Shown: piece after piece, positions 1 to 8,863 of the stretch | Layout: each line of letters starts with the position of its first letter | Position numbering within the stretch: the first letter of the stretch is position 1 | NCBI GenBank assembly: GCA_040403315.1 | Contig: JBBAKX010000002.1 | Span: 1-64,000, forward strand | Direction of reading: 5' to 3' | DNA from: CAMCXT01 sp040403315 | GTDB lineage: Bacteria; Bacteroidota; Bacteroidia; M30B66 | DNA length: 64,000 nt | Notes under the pieces: model-generated | Seen by the model: the letters and a program-made list of their open reading frames with translations, nothing else | What the model was told of the DNA's origin: nothing | The model's database searches: none | Program-made: the position numbers and the translations under genes

Positions 1-99
1 GAGAGGTTACAAACGAAGAGGTGCTTGGTACTATCTTCGGGAAATTTTGTATCGGTAAGTAACCACAACGTTTCTTCATTTAGATTCTCAAATCTCATT

Positions 100-1125
100 A
101 TGCGCCACTTATTCGTTTTATTTATTTCGCTGATTAGTTTTTCGTTGTTCAGTCAGAACAATGATGTAACTAAAAGAATTGAGTATTCAGTTTACTCATT
201 AGAATTCCCAAAGGCGAAGGATAAGTTGGATAATTTCATTCTCGCCAATCAATTTGAGCAACTGTCGTTTAAGGAAACGCGCGATCAAATCACCTATTTA
301 TTTAAAATCAAAGAAGTCGATATCTCGAAAATTGATTCTATGGTGAAAATTCTAGGTTACGTAAACGCACGAAAAATCAATAATTCAAGCCAAACTTTAA
401 CGGCAGAAAATCTTGATATAGATTTAGAACGATTGGAAAATAAACGTCAGTCGTACTCAGATTTATTGGCCAAATTAGATTCAAGTGTGTCCAAAGAGCA
501 ATACATCATTTATTGGGAGAAACGAAGAGAAACAGAAGATCAAATTAGCAACTTTAAGAAAGAAATTCTCAAATTGAAAGCGTCTTTTAAAGTTATAACT
601 GTTGAAATTGAAATGAGAAATGATCCCACAGGACCATCCAATAGAAAAGTTTCTTGGGTTCACATGCCTGGTTTGCAATACAGTGTTGCATTTGTTGAGC
701 AGCCATTGAATGGTGTTTCATATACAGAATATGAAGGTTATGCGCTAAAATATCTATTCACCAAAGGGAAAAACTACTTCGCTATAGGTGCTTACAAGGC
801 TAGAAATAGCAATTCCATCGACTCTACTTCTATCGATGAATTATTCAATTTTACCTATGGGGAAGATTTTTACAGCCGCAAATTTGGCAGAGGAAATCGT
901 CACTTTTTCAATCCATATATTGGATACCAATTGGGGTTTAGCTTGGCATACAGCAAAATTAAATCGAACGTTTTTCCATTCCTTTCTCCTGCATTTGGAA
1001 TTGAATGGTGGAAAAACAAGTATTTCCTACTAGACACCACAGCCGATTATTATTTGCCAGCTAATGCGATAAATCGTAACCTGCGTGCATGGAGAGTTTC
1101 TGCATCCATGAACTTTGTGTTTTAA
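100..1125 (+). CDS. DUF4349-like coiled-coil envelope protein
   Basis: The product is about 341 residues from the ATG at 100. That start is chosen because it gives a clean signal peptide (MRHLFVLFISLISFSLFSQ); the longer in-frame start at 25 only adds an unrelated leader. Residues 25-175 resemble the extracytoplasmic part of DUF4349 proteins: a short alpha/beta segment, then a heptad-rich stretch (ENLDIDLERLENKRQSYSDL, then LEDQISNFKKEIL-type repeats) and a strand reading FKVITVEIEM. Unlike usual DUF4349 proteins there is no C-terminal membrane helix. Instead residues 200-341 are aromatic, Gly-rich and end in F (SASMNFVF), which suggests an outer-membrane beta-barrel-like C-terminus. The function is unknown. 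The DUF4349 assignment is from motif memory and is moderate. Confidence 0.7.
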   Translation: MRHLFVLFISLISFSLFSQNNDVTKRIEYSVYSLEFPKAKDKLDNFILANQFEQLSFKETRDQITYLFKIKEVDISKIDSMVKILGYVNARKINNSSQTLTAENLDIDLERLENKRQSYSDLLAKLDSSVSKEQYIIYWEKRRETEDQISNFKKEILKLKASFKVITVEIEMRNDPTGPSNRKVSWVHMPGLQYSVAFVEQPLNGVSYTEYEGYALKYLFTKGKNYFAIGAYKARNSNSIDSTSIDELFNFTYGEDFYSRKFGRGNRHFFNPYIGYQLGFSLAYSKIKSNVFPFLSPAFGIEWWKNKYFLLDTTADYYLPANAINRNLRAWRVSASMNFVF

Positions 1126-1204
1126 ACTTCGTATCCTTTTCTAAAATGCACTTTTGAGTTCAGTTTTTTTTAGCTTGTTTTACATCTTGATGAGCCACAC
1201 CAGA

Positions 1205-1834
1205 ATGAAGATATTTGCAACACTGTCACTTTCTTTGTTATTTACTTTGTTTTCAATTACTTCCGAAGGTCAATCCTTTAAGAAGGAGCATAAAAATTGG
1301 AAGAAGAATTACAAGAAAACTTTTAGGATCGATAATAGTTCTCCGCTTGGACGGGTTGGAACTTGGCGTTTAAAATTTTTCAAACCACGATCTATTTTTA
1401 AGATATCTGCCAATTTGGAGATGATCGAGAATGGGCCAATTATTACCTTCCCTACAACTACGGGTAAAACAATGGATTATCAGCCTTATGCGAAGGCATT
1501 TTTCAATGTACATTCTCAACCTTGTACTTTGATTGTTTACCGAAGTGCAAAAGCAATTAATCAAAAAGCTTACGAGAATTTTTTGTTCGTTCCGTTTAGA
1601 GATTATACATCTGGCGATGAAAGCTATGGTGGTGGCAGGTACATCGACTTAAAAGTGTCTGATATACAAGATAACAAGCTCATTATTGATTTCAATCGAG
1701 CCTATAATCCTTATTGTGCTTATAATCCAGCTTATTCTTGTCCGGTTCCACCCGCCGAAAATTCGCTTCCATTAGAGATTCGTGCTGGTGAGAAAACCTT
1801 CAAGCGCAGAGGCCGAGCAGCTAAGATTCAGTAG
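1205..1834 (+). CDS. DUF1684 family protein
   Basis: The start at 1205 (MKIFATLSLSLLFTLFSITSEGQ) gives a signal peptide; upstream in-frame starts at 1154 and 1190 only add a poor leader. The DUF1684 signature is clear: FVPFRDYTSGDESYGGGRYI, a strand pair ending in IIDFNRAYNPYCAYNP, then YSCPVPPAENSLPLEIRAGE at the C-terminus. The family is widespread in Bacteroidota and Actinobacteria and has no established biochemical role. The protein is about 209 residues and is probably exported. It is convergent with the DUF218 gene, with only 2 bp between the two stop codons. Confidence 0.85.
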   Translation: MKIFATLSLSLLFTLFSITSEGQSFKKEHKNWKKNYKKTFRIDNSSPLGRVGTWRLKFFKPRSIFKISANLEMIENGPIITFPTTTGKTMDYQPYAKAFFNVHSQPCTLIVYRSAKAINQKAYENFLFVPFRDYTSGDESYGGGRYIDLKVSDIQDNKLIIDFNRAYNPYCAYNPAYSCPVPPAENSLPLEIRAGEKTFKRRGRAAKIQ

Positions 1835-1836
1835 TT

Positions 1837-2574
1837 TCAATACTTCAAGTAGTAATAGAATAGCTTTACATATTCGTTATTTACCATCAGCAAACCGCTT
1901 TCATTTTCCCACCATTTATCTTCTGAATACGACAGTGCAGGAGCTCCACGAAGCAATAGTTCAATCCCTTCGTCTTCGAAATTGTTTCTAAAAGCGTAAT
2001 CAATTCTGTTGGTATGAAATCGATCGCTTACAACCATTATTCGTTTTAAACTATTGATTTTGCAGTAAGCCAAAATGGCCTCACTTTCTTCTCGGGTACT
2101 CGTGCCTTTATGAATAGTTTGAATTAAAATCTCAGGAATACCTTCATCAAGCAGCTTCTTTTTACTGAGATCCGCTTCATCAATTTTGATGTTAAAAGCT
2201 GCGAATAAATCTGGGATGTTTTCTCCTGTACATACAAATCGTTTTGCGTATCCAGAGCGATAAATTCTATACACTTCTTTGGCTCTGGCTTCTGGATTGC
2301 CGCTCAACATAAATACAGCTTCACAGGTAACTAGTTCATCCTCATCAATCAAACAATTGCCAACATAGCGCATGAGTGGATGGCGGAAAATCCAAATCAT
2401 GCAGATAATCGCTAACAAAATCACTCCAAATTGAGCCAGTTTTTTCAATGCCGTTTTTCCTTTCACACAGCGAACGTAAGAAAAGTTTAAACAGGCCAAT
2501 AGAAAATCCATCACACGATTAAATTCATGCAATAGAATTCGAAGGGCACCGTTTGGTGGAAGTCTGTTAAACAT
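1837..2574 (-). CDS. DUF218 (SanA/YdcF-like) membrane protein
   Basis: A 245-residue protein with an N-terminal transmembrane segment at about residues 45-65 (LAQFGVILLAIICMIWIF). A DUF218 domain follows: VFMLSGNPEARAKEVYRIYR, a conserved GTSTREESEAIL segment that corresponds to the family's T-x-x-N/E-A motif, and IMVVSDRFHTNRI. The family includes E. coli SanA, YdcF and ElyC, which act in envelope integrity or bind nucleotide-like ligands; here only the family can be assigned. The gene is convergent with the DUF1684 gene. Confidence 0.8.
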   Translation of the reverse strand: MFNRLPPNGALRILLHEFNRVMDFLLACLNFSYVRCVKGKTALKKLAQFGVILLAIICMIWIFRHPLMRYVGNCLIDEDELVTCEAVFMLSGNPEARAKEVYRIYRSGYAKRFVCTGENIPDLFAAFNIKIDEADLSKKKLLDEGIPEILIQTIHKGTSTREESEAILAYCKINSLKRIMVVSDRFHTNRIDYAFRNNFEDEGIELLLRGAPALSYSEDKWWENESGLLMVNNEYVKLFYYYLKY

Positions 2575-2631
2575 TTTTAGGATGCTCGATTTATCAACTT
2601 TCTACCGTGCATTTAATGAAGAAGCCGCTTG

Positions 2632-2660
2632 TTGTTGGATACTGATTTTGGGTAAATTTG
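2632..2660 (+). promoter_or_regulatory. Bacteroidota-type promoter for the TonB operon
   Basis: A TTG at 2632-2634 is followed after 18 bp by TAAATTTG at 2653-2660. This matches the Bacteroidota -33 (TTG) and -7 (TAnnTTTG) pattern at the usual spacing. The -7 box lies 7 bp before the ATG at 2668, so the leader would be very short or the message leaderless. Confidence 0.5.
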
Positions 2661-2667
2661 CATTCGA

Positions 2668-3303
2668 ATGAAAAATACACTTCTCGGTTTAATTACATTG
2701 TTGTTGTTTGGAGTGTCATCAATTGGCTTTGCACAAAACAGTGATCCTAAAATTATCCAGTTTTCTGGAGTTGTTGTTAGCGGAGATAGCTTGCAGCCAG
2801 TTCCATATGTGGCAATTACACAAAAAGGTTCTTACCGAGGAACCCTCAGCGACTATTATGGTTTCTTTTCATTTGTCGCACAGGAAGGCGATACAATAGA
2901 ATTTTCTGCGCTTGGTTTTGTAAAGGCACAGTATGTAATTCCCAGTAATCTCGACGATTCTAGATACTCTATTATTCAAGTATTAAATCAAGATACATTC
3001 TTGCTTCCAACGACCGTTGTTTATCCTTGGCCTACCAAAGAGCAGATTTATGAGTATTTCTTAAAAGCGCCAGTTCCAGATGATGACCTTGAGCGAGCAA
3101 GAAAAAATCTAGCGCAAGAAAAAATGGCTGATTTGGCAATGCGCACACCGATGGATGCGAGCATGAATTACCGGTATTCAATGAATCAATACAATACCAA
3201 ACTTTACAATGCAGGTCAAATACCAATGAATAACTTATTGAACCCAATAGCATGGGCAAAATTTGTAGATGCTTGGAAAAAAGGAGATTTCAAAAGGAAT
3301 TAA
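2668..3303 (+). CDS. Exported carboxypeptidase-like regulatory domain protein
   Basis: A 211-residue protein with a signal peptide (MKNTLLGLITLLLFGVSSIGFAQ). A CarboxypepD_reg-like beta-sandwich domain at about residues 33-115 contains FSGVVVSGDSLQPVPYVAIT, GTLSDYYGFFSFVAQEGDTI and FSALGFVKAQYVI. The C-terminal third is polar and helical (PDDDLERARKNLAQEKMADL) and ends in a Tyr/Asn/Met-rich stretch. The gene lies 17 bp upstream of a TonB-dependent receptor and is probably cotranscribed with it. It likely serves as an envelope accessory protein to that receptor, but this role is inferred from position only. Confidence 0.8.
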   Translation: MKNTLLGLITLLLFGVSSIGFAQNSDPKIIQFSGVVVSGDSLQPVPYVAITQKGSYRGTLSDYYGFFSFVAQEGDTIEFSALGFVKAQYVIPSNLDDSRYSIIQVLNQDTFLLPTTVVYPWPTKEQIYEYFLKAPVPDDDLERARKNLAQEKMADLAMRTPMDASMNYRYSMNQYNTKLYNAGQIPMNNLLNPIAWAKFVDAWKKGDFKRN

Positions 3304-3320
3304 GATCACTGCTGTTGCCG

Positions 3321-5846
3321 ATGAAAATAAAAATTAGATCCATCAGTTGGTACTTTAGGTTAATTACTGTAGTGTTTTTGCTCACCTTTTCATTGAATAA
3401 TCTTCATTCACAAGGGGTTATCAAAGGCAAAGTAACAGGGCAGCAAGGCAACATCCTTTCAGGAGTTATTGTTTACCAGCTCAATAAGATGGGCAACAAT
3501 ACCACAACGGATGTAGACGGTGAATTCAGTTTGAAAATCCCATCCGACACAAGTATCAAGATAATCACTCAACTTTCAGGCTTCATTATCGATACCACCA
3601 CCGTGCGCGTCGGAAAAGGTGAAACTAGAAACGTCAGAGTTTACCTCGAACTAAAAATCCAAGAATTAGGAACCGCAGTAATCATCGACAATCGTGCGCT
3701 TGAAACAGGCATGGTTTCAATCGATCGCCGAATCATTACTTCTATTACTGGGCCTGGCGGAGGTATCGAGATGGCACTAAAAACACTGCCTGGTGTGTAT
3801 TCGAACAATGAACTCAGTTCTCAGTATTCGGTTCGAGGGGGAAATTACGACGAGAACCTGGTGTATGTGAATGATGTAGAAATCTATCGTCCTTTTTTGG
3901 TTCGTGCCGGACAACAAGAAGGACTTAGTTTTCCTAATCCTGATATGGTTGAAAGTCTTCGATTTTCGGCTGGTGGATTTGAAGCAAAATATGGCGACAA
4001 GATGTCGTCGGTTTTGGATATTCGTTACAAGCGCCCAAAGGATTTCGGTGGTGCAGTATCGGCTTCAGTACTTGGTGGAAACATCCAGCTAGAAGGCGCT
4101 TCGAAAGATTATCGATTGGCTGGAATGATCGGCGCTAGATATAGAACCACCCAATATCTGCTCAATAGTTTGGATGTTAATGGCCAATATCGTCCAGCAT
4201 TTACCGATATCCAAGGCTTCCTCACCTACTCGATTACAGACAAATTCGAAGTAGAAATGCTTGCCAATTATGCTGTAAACAATTACCGGGTTTTTCCTGA
4301 GGATCAGAAAACTGAATTTGGCACCATCAATCAAGCACTACAATTGAGGGTGTTTTTCGATGGGAAAGAACAAAGTCGTTTTGCCACTGGAATGGGTGCA
4401 TTGACTTTCAAGTATCATCCGAATAAGCGCACTACATTGAAGTTGATCAGCTCGGCTTTCAATTCATCTGAATCTGAGAAATCGGATGTTGAAGGATTTT
4501 ATTACATCGATGAACTTGAACGCGACCTTGGAAGCGATGATTTTGGAGATGTGGCATTCAATCGAGGAGTTGGTTCCTATTTAAACTTCATCAGAAATGA
4601 ACTGAATTATCGGGTTGCAAACATTGAGCACAAAGGGTTTCACGAATCCAAAAAGCATTTCCTTAGTTGGGGTGTTAGAGGACAACAAGAATTGATTGAA
4701 GACCAACTCAAGGAATGGCAGATGATTGATTCTGCTGGATTTTCACTTCCGCTTTTTCCAGATGAAGAGATTCTGTTGAAGTCTTACATAAAAACTTCAG
4801 CATCAATTGAATCCTATAGATTTCATACGTATTTGCAAGATGAATACAAATGGAAGTCGGATAGTGTCAGCTATACCATCACAGGCGGCATTCGAGCAAA
4901 TCATTGGAGTTTGAATGGTCAAACTTTAATAAGTCCTAGGGCTGTATTCTCGATGCGACCAATGAAATGGAAACGCGATATCACATTCCGGCTTGCCGCT
5001 GGACATTATGCTCAACCTCCATTTTATAGGGAACTTCGTGGATTTGATGGAGCGCTTAATAAAAACTTGAAGGCTCAGGAAAGTTGGCATTTTATTTCTG
5101 GTGCAGAGTTTACCTTTAAATCGTGGGGAAGAGATTTTAGTTTTTATTCTGAAGCTTATTACAAGATTCTAAAAAACTTGGTTCCTTATGAAATCGACAA
5201 TGTGAGGGTTCGATACTATGCTGATAATTTGAGCGATGGATATGCCATGGGGCTCGATTTAAAAGTGAATGGTGAATTCGTAAAAGGAGTGCAGAGTTGG
5301 GCTAGCATGAGTTTAATGCAAACGAAAGAAGACATTCGAAACGACTTTTATTACGATTACTTCAATGCAGCTGGCGAAAAGATTACTAAAGGCATTGATT
5401 TGGATCCGATAGCAGATTCAGTTCGAATGGAACCTGGCTATATTCCACGGCCAACGGATCAACGCTTTAACTTCAGTTTATTTTTCCAGGATTATCTTCC
5501 TAGAAACGAAAGTTTAAGCATGCAGATTACATTGATTTATGGATCAAAATTGCCTTTAGGTCCACCAGATTTTAACCGTTACCGAGACACTTTGAGAATG
5601 CCGCCTTACCGAAGAGTCGATATTGGATTTACTAAGCATTTCATTTCAAAAGATCGTCCTTACAAAAAAAGCAACTGGCTGAAAAACCTGAATGCATTAA
5701 GTTTATCCTTGGAAGTATTTAACCTTTTGGGAGTAAACAATACGGTTTCTTACAATTGGATAAAGGATGTCACTAACAGGCAATATGCAGTGCCGAATTA
5801 TTTAACGAATAGGTTGTTAAACCTGAGGTTACAAGCTACGTTTTAA
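3321..5846 (+). CDS. TonB-dependent receptor with N-terminal carboxypeptidase-like domain
   Basis: Outer-membrane active transporter of about 841 residues. The start at 3321 is preferred over the in-frame start at 3252 because it begins the signal sequence (MKIKIRSISWYFRLITVVFL) and removes an overlap with the previous gene. Order of parts: signal peptide, a CarboxypepD_reg-like domain (VIKGKVTGQQGNILSGVIVY, residues ~35-115), a plug domain (GVYSNNELSSQYSVRGGNYD, then SAGGFEAKYGDKMSSVLDIR), and a long beta-barrel with a C-terminal strand LLNLRLQATF ending in Phe. No SusD partner is adjacent, so it is not a canonical polysaccharide locus. The substrate cannot be read from the sequence. Confidence 0.9.
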   Translation: MKIKIRSISWYFRLITVVFLLTFSLNNLHSQGVIKGKVTGQQGNILSGVIVYQLNKMGNNTTTDVDGEFSLKIPSDTSIKIITQLSGFIIDTTTVRVGKGETRNVRVYLELKIQELGTAVIIDNRALETGMVSIDRRIITSITGPGGGIEMALKTLPGVYSNNELSSQYSVRGGNYDENLVYVNDVEIYRPFLVRAGQQEGLSFPNPDMVESLRFSAGGFEAKYGDKMSSVLDIRYKRPKDFGGAVSASVLGGNIQLEGASKDYRLAGMIGARYRTTQYLLNSLDVNGQYRPAFTDIQGFLTYSITDKFEVEMLANYAVNNYRVFPEDQKTEFGTINQALQLRVFFDGKEQSRFATGMGALTFKYHPNKRTTLKLISSAFNSSESEKSDVEGFYYIDELERDLGSDDFGDVAFNRGVGSYLNFIRNELNYRVANIEHKGFHESKKHFLSWGVRGQQELIEDQLKEWQMIDSAGFSLPLFPDEEILLKSYIKTSASIESYRFHTYLQDEYKWKSDSVSYTITGGIRANHWSLNGQTLISPRAVFSMRPMKWKRDITFRLAAGHYAQPPFYRELRGFDGALNKNLKAQESWHFISGAEFTFKSWGRDFSFYSEAYYKILKNLVPYEIDNVRVRYYADNLSDGYAMGLDLKVNGEFVKGVQSWASMSLMQTKEDIRNDFYYDYFNAAGEKITKGIDLDPIADSVRMEPGYIPRPTDQRFNFSLFFQDYLPRNESLSMQITLIYGSKLPLGPPDFNRYRDTLRMPPYRRVDIGFTKHFISKDRPYKKSNWLKNLNALSLSLEVFNLLGVNNTVSYNWIKDVTNRQYAVPNYLTNRLLNLRLQATF

Positions 5847-7168
5847 AGATCTTTTCGAATAGGCATCAGTCGTTTTTCATTCCTTATTTTCCAGAAGAAA
5901 ACGATTGCGATTGCAAATACAATTCCGAGCATCACGACCGAAACTCGCATAGATCCAGTGATACTTTCGAGCAATCCGAAGATAAACGTCCCAAATACTA
6001 CAGCAAGTTTTTCGGCCACATCGTAAAAGCTGAAATATGATGTATTGTCTTGATCAGTTGGTAATAACTTAGACCATGAAGATCTTGCTAACGCTTGCAC
6101 TGCGCCCATTACAAGTCCAACTACAGCAGCGAGAATCATAAATTGACTAGCAGTATGTACGAACCATGCGCCGAGGCAGATGCCAATCCATATCACAATA
6201 TTTATAAGCAATGTATTGATGTTCCCAATACGTTCAGAAACGCGAGCAAAAAACAGCGCTCCAATTACGCCCACAATTTGAATGATTAAAATGGTTGGAA
6301 TGAGTACTTCATCTTCCAAACCAAGTTCCTTTTTTCCAAAATTGGCAGCCATATACATAACAGTGAGCACGGCCATCATTGTAAAGAAAAAGCCTCCCAA
6401 ATAAAGCTTCATAGTTCTTTGTTGTTTGAAAAGTTGCCAAGTTTTTTGAAGCTCTTGGTACCCATTCATCAAAGGATTTTGAACCTGTTCTTTTCTTTTT
6501 AAGCTAGCTGGAAGTTTCCTAAAAGTGAAGTATGAGAAAAAAATCCACCATGCACCAACGGTCAAAAAACTAATTCTTGCGGGCATCCCCTTCCCTTCGA
6601 TACCAAAGAATTCGGGCTTTAAAATCATAGCAAGATTGAGTAATAACAGCACAACACCTCCAACATAACCCAATGCAAAACCACGTGCCGAGATTCTGTC
6701 TTCCATCCCAACAGGAGCGATATCAGGCAGCCAAGCATTGTAAAAAACGAGTCCGCCCGAATATCCAATTCCAGCGAGCGTGAAAGCTATGATTCCAAAC
6801 TCAAGATTTCCAGGAGTAAAAAAATACAATCCGGCGCACGAAAAGGCTCCCAAAAAAGTAAAGAATTGCATGAATGCTTTTCTTTTTCCAGTAAAATCGG
6901 CGATTGAACTAAGCAAAGGTGAAAACAAGGCAACAATTAAGAATGAAGCTGAAACAGTCCAAGCATACAAGGATGTATCGACCACCTGATATCCGAAAAA
7001 TGAAACGAATCCCGATGAATCGCCGCCAGCAACTGCGATGAAATAGGCAGGCAAAATTGCCGAAGTGATGCTGAGTTGGTAAACAGAATTTGCCCAATCG
7101 TAAATGGTCCAAGCCCGAATCACCTCTTTGTTTCCTTTGAGTGGAAAATGTTGTAGATTATTTTTCAT
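5843..7168 (-). CDS. MFS transporter, UMF1/Atg22-like family
   Basis: A 441-residue polytopic protein with about 12 hydrophobic segments. The N-terminus has the family hallmark YDWANSVYQLSITSAILPAYF (shown in part: YDWANSVY), then FSPLLSSIADFTGKRKAFMQ, which corresponds to the MFS loop 2-3 motif. The middle RVSERIGNINTLLI and GAVQALARSSWSKLLPTDQ segments are typical of UMF1 permeases related to yeast Atg22. The substrate is unknown, although amino acid efflux is often suggested for relatives. The stop overlaps the end of the convergent TonB receptor gene by 4 bp. Confidence 0.85.
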   Translation of the reverse strand: MKNNLQHFPLKGNKEVIRAWTIYDWANSVYQLSITSAILPAYFIAVAGGDSSGFVSFFGYQVVDTSLYAWTVSASFLIVALFSPLLSSIADFTGKRKAFMQFFTFLGAFSCAGLYFFTPGNLEFGIIAFTLAGIGYSGGLVFYNAWLPDIAPVGMEDRISARGFALGYVGGVVLLLLNLAMILKPEFFGIEGKGMPARISFLTVGAWWIFFSYFTFRKLPASLKRKEQVQNPLMNGYQELQKTWQLFKQQRTMKLYLGGFFFTMMAVLTVMYMAANFGKKELGLEDEVLIPTILIIQIVGVIGALFFARVSERIGNINTLLINIVIWIGICLGAWFVHTASQFMILAAVVGLVMGAVQALARSSWSKLLPTDQDNTSYFSFYDVAEKLAVVFGTFIFGLLESITGSMRVSVVMLGIVFAIAIVFFWKIRNEKRLMPIRKDL

Positions 7169-7226
7169 TCAGTAAATATCAAATTCTTAGGAAAAGATTA
7201 AATTTCGCCAGAAAAACTCCAAACCT

Positions 7227-8099
7227 ATGAAAAGCCCGGAAGAAACACAGGCCATTCTCGTTCCAGTTGATTTTACTGAAATTACTCAGAATTCGATCAA
7301 CCATGCGATTGAACTAGCAAAGCTATTTAAGAAGCCTATTCAGTTGTTACATATTGTTTCAAAAGGAATTTTCGAAAGCGAATCGAAGGTTGAAATAGAG
7401 GAAGAAGAAGCGTTAGCAAAGCTGTCAAATATAGCAGAAGAAATTTTCGAACGCTCTGGAGTTGAAGTATTATCGATGGTTCGCCGCGGGAATATTTTCG
7501 ATACCATAGGAGAAGTGGCTAAGGAACTTCCTGCAACAATCGCAGTGATGGGAACACATGGAGTTCATGGCCTACAGCGATTTGTGGGTAGTAATGCCAT
7601 TAGAGTTATTTATTCAGCGGGTGATGTACCATTTTTCGTAGTTCAACTGCGACCGGTTCCTGAATCGGGTTACAAAAAGGTGGTTTTGCCGTTCTCATTT
7701 ACTGTTGAGTCTCGTCAGAAATTGGCATGGGCAATTCACTTGAACAAAATTTTCAATTGCAAATTTCACTTGCTTATCGAGTCGGAAGAAGATGAATTCA
7801 TCTCTCAGAAGATTAAAAACAACCAAGTTTTTGCAGAGAAATATCTCAAAGAGCACGACTGCGATTATGAAATTCATTTTGCACCAAGTGGGACATCATT
7901 TTACAAAGACATCATTCATTATTCAGTTTCGATTAATGCTGATCTCATTTTGTTAATGACGAGAGAGGAAAGCAATTGGACTGAATATTTCAGTGGGCCT
8001 GAAGAGCAAAATGTGATCGCTAATGAGGCACAAATCCCTGTGTTTTGTATCAATCCGGTCGACAATATGCAAATTCTAGGTTCAGCGATGTTTCAGTAA
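7227..8099 (+). CDS. Tandem universal stress protein (UspA family)
   Basis: A 290-residue cytoplasmic protein with two Usp domains. Domain 1 (residues ~8-145) has ILVPVDFTEITQNSINHAIE and the nucleotide-binding-type loop MGTHGVHGLQRFVGSNA. Domain 2 (~150-280) starts at KKVVLPFSFTVESRQKL and is degenerate: the equivalent loop reads MTREESNWTEYFSGPEE, lacking the GxxG pattern, so it probably does not bind ATP. Tandem Usp proteins with one degenerate half are common in Bacteroidota. No specific partner is visible nearby. Confidence 0.88.
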   Translation: MKSPEETQAILVPVDFTEITQNSINHAIELAKLFKKPIQLLHIVSKGIFESESKVEIEEEEALAKLSNIAEEIFERSGVEVLSMVRRGNIFDTIGEVAKELPATIAVMGTHGVHGLQRFVGSNAIRVIYSAGDVPFFVVQLRPVPESGYKKVVLPFSFTVESRQKLAWAIHLNKIFNCKFHLLIESEEDEFISQKIKNNQVFAEKYLKEHDCDYEIHFAPSGTSFYKDIIHYSVSINADLILLMTREESNWTEYFSGPEEQNVIANEAQIPVFCINPVDNMQILGSAMFQ

Positions 8100-8157
8100 A
8101 ATTGTCTAGAACTGATATGTTCTTGATTTTCTATAGGTAGGATTTAAAACTCTTGGT

Positions 8158-8165
8158 TAATTTTG
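8158..8165 (+). promoter_or_regulatory. Candidate -7 box of udk
   Basis: TAATTTTG fits the Bacteroidota TAnnTTTG -7 consensus and ends 7 bp before the udk ATG at 8173. No convincing -33 TTG lies at the expected distance. Confidence 0.35.
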
Positions 8166-8172
8166 CTCCCCG

Positions 8173-8796
8173 ATGAGTGTGAAACCCTACATTGTCGGTA
8201 TTTCCGGCGGAAGTGCATCTGGAAAAACATCGTTTCTCCGAAACTTAGTCGAGCATCTACCTTCTGGTCAGCTTTGTATAGTTTCTCAAGACAACTATTA
8301 TCGTCCAAGAGAACTGCAATTGAAAGACGAGAATGGACAGATTAATTTCGATCTCCCAACATCAATTGATCGCATCGCGTTTTTTAACGACATGCAGCGA
8401 CTAGCTCATGGTGAAACAATCACTTTGATGGAATACACATTCAACAATGCTGGAAGAGCTGCGCATGAGATTGTAGTGAAGCCGGCACCCGTTATTGTAA
8501 TGGAAGGATTGTTTGTGTTTCATTATGAAGAAATCCGAGAGGCGCTAGATTTAAAAGTTTACATCGATGCGCGTGAGGAGGTGAAACTAGAGCGCCGTTT
8601 AAAACGCGATCGTGATGAGCGTGGATACGATCATGAAACCGTTATTTATCAATGGAATAACCATGTAATGCCGTCATATCAAAAATACTTAAGGCCTTAC
8701 AGAGATGAAGCAGATATCATTGTAACCAATAATCTGAACTATGACAAAGGGTTGCAAGTACTTTGCAATCATCTTCGTGCAGTAAGTTTAGGATAA
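8173..8796 (+). CDS. udk: Uridine kinase
   Basis: Phosphorylates uridine or cytidine in pyrimidine salvage. The 207-residue protein begins with a P-loop, IVGISGGSASGKTSFLRNL, followed by VSQDNYYRP (conserved QDxYY), NFDLPTSID (conserved F-D-x-P), VIVMEGLFVFH (Walker B-like region, EG-L/I motif) and RLKRDRDERG (lid arginines). Length and motif order match bacterial Udk. The ATG at 8173 places the P-loop near residue 12. The gene ends about 10 bp before a bidirectional terminator shared with lysS. Confidence 0.92.
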   Translation: MSVKPYIVGISGGSASGKTSFLRNLVEHLPSGQLCIVSQDNYYRPRELQLKDENGQINFDLPTSIDRIAFFNDMQRLAHGETITLMEYTFNNAGRAAHEIVVKPAPVIVMEGLFVFHYEEIREALDLKVYIDAREEVKLERRLKRDRDERGYDHETVIYQWNNHVMPSYQKYLRPYRDEADIIVTNNLNYDKGLQVLCNHLRAVSLG

Positions 8797-8806
8797 TCTA
8801 TACGCA

Positions 8807-8846
8807 ATAAAAAAGCCTTTCTCGCAGATGAGAAAGGCTTTTTTAT
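8807..8846. terminator. Bidirectional rho-independent terminator between udk and lysS
   Basis: An inverted repeat has arms AAGCCTTTCTC (8813-8823) and GAGAAAGGCTT (8830-8840), a 6-nt loop, an A-run on the left and a T-run on the right. It can terminate udk on the plus strand and lysS on the minus strand. Confidence 0.92.
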
Positions 8847-8863
8847 TTGTAGAAGTTCGTAAT

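Noticed and set aside
3252..3320. Longer N-terminus for the TonB receptor
   Set aside because: It would overlap the preceding gene and bury the signal peptide at residue 24.
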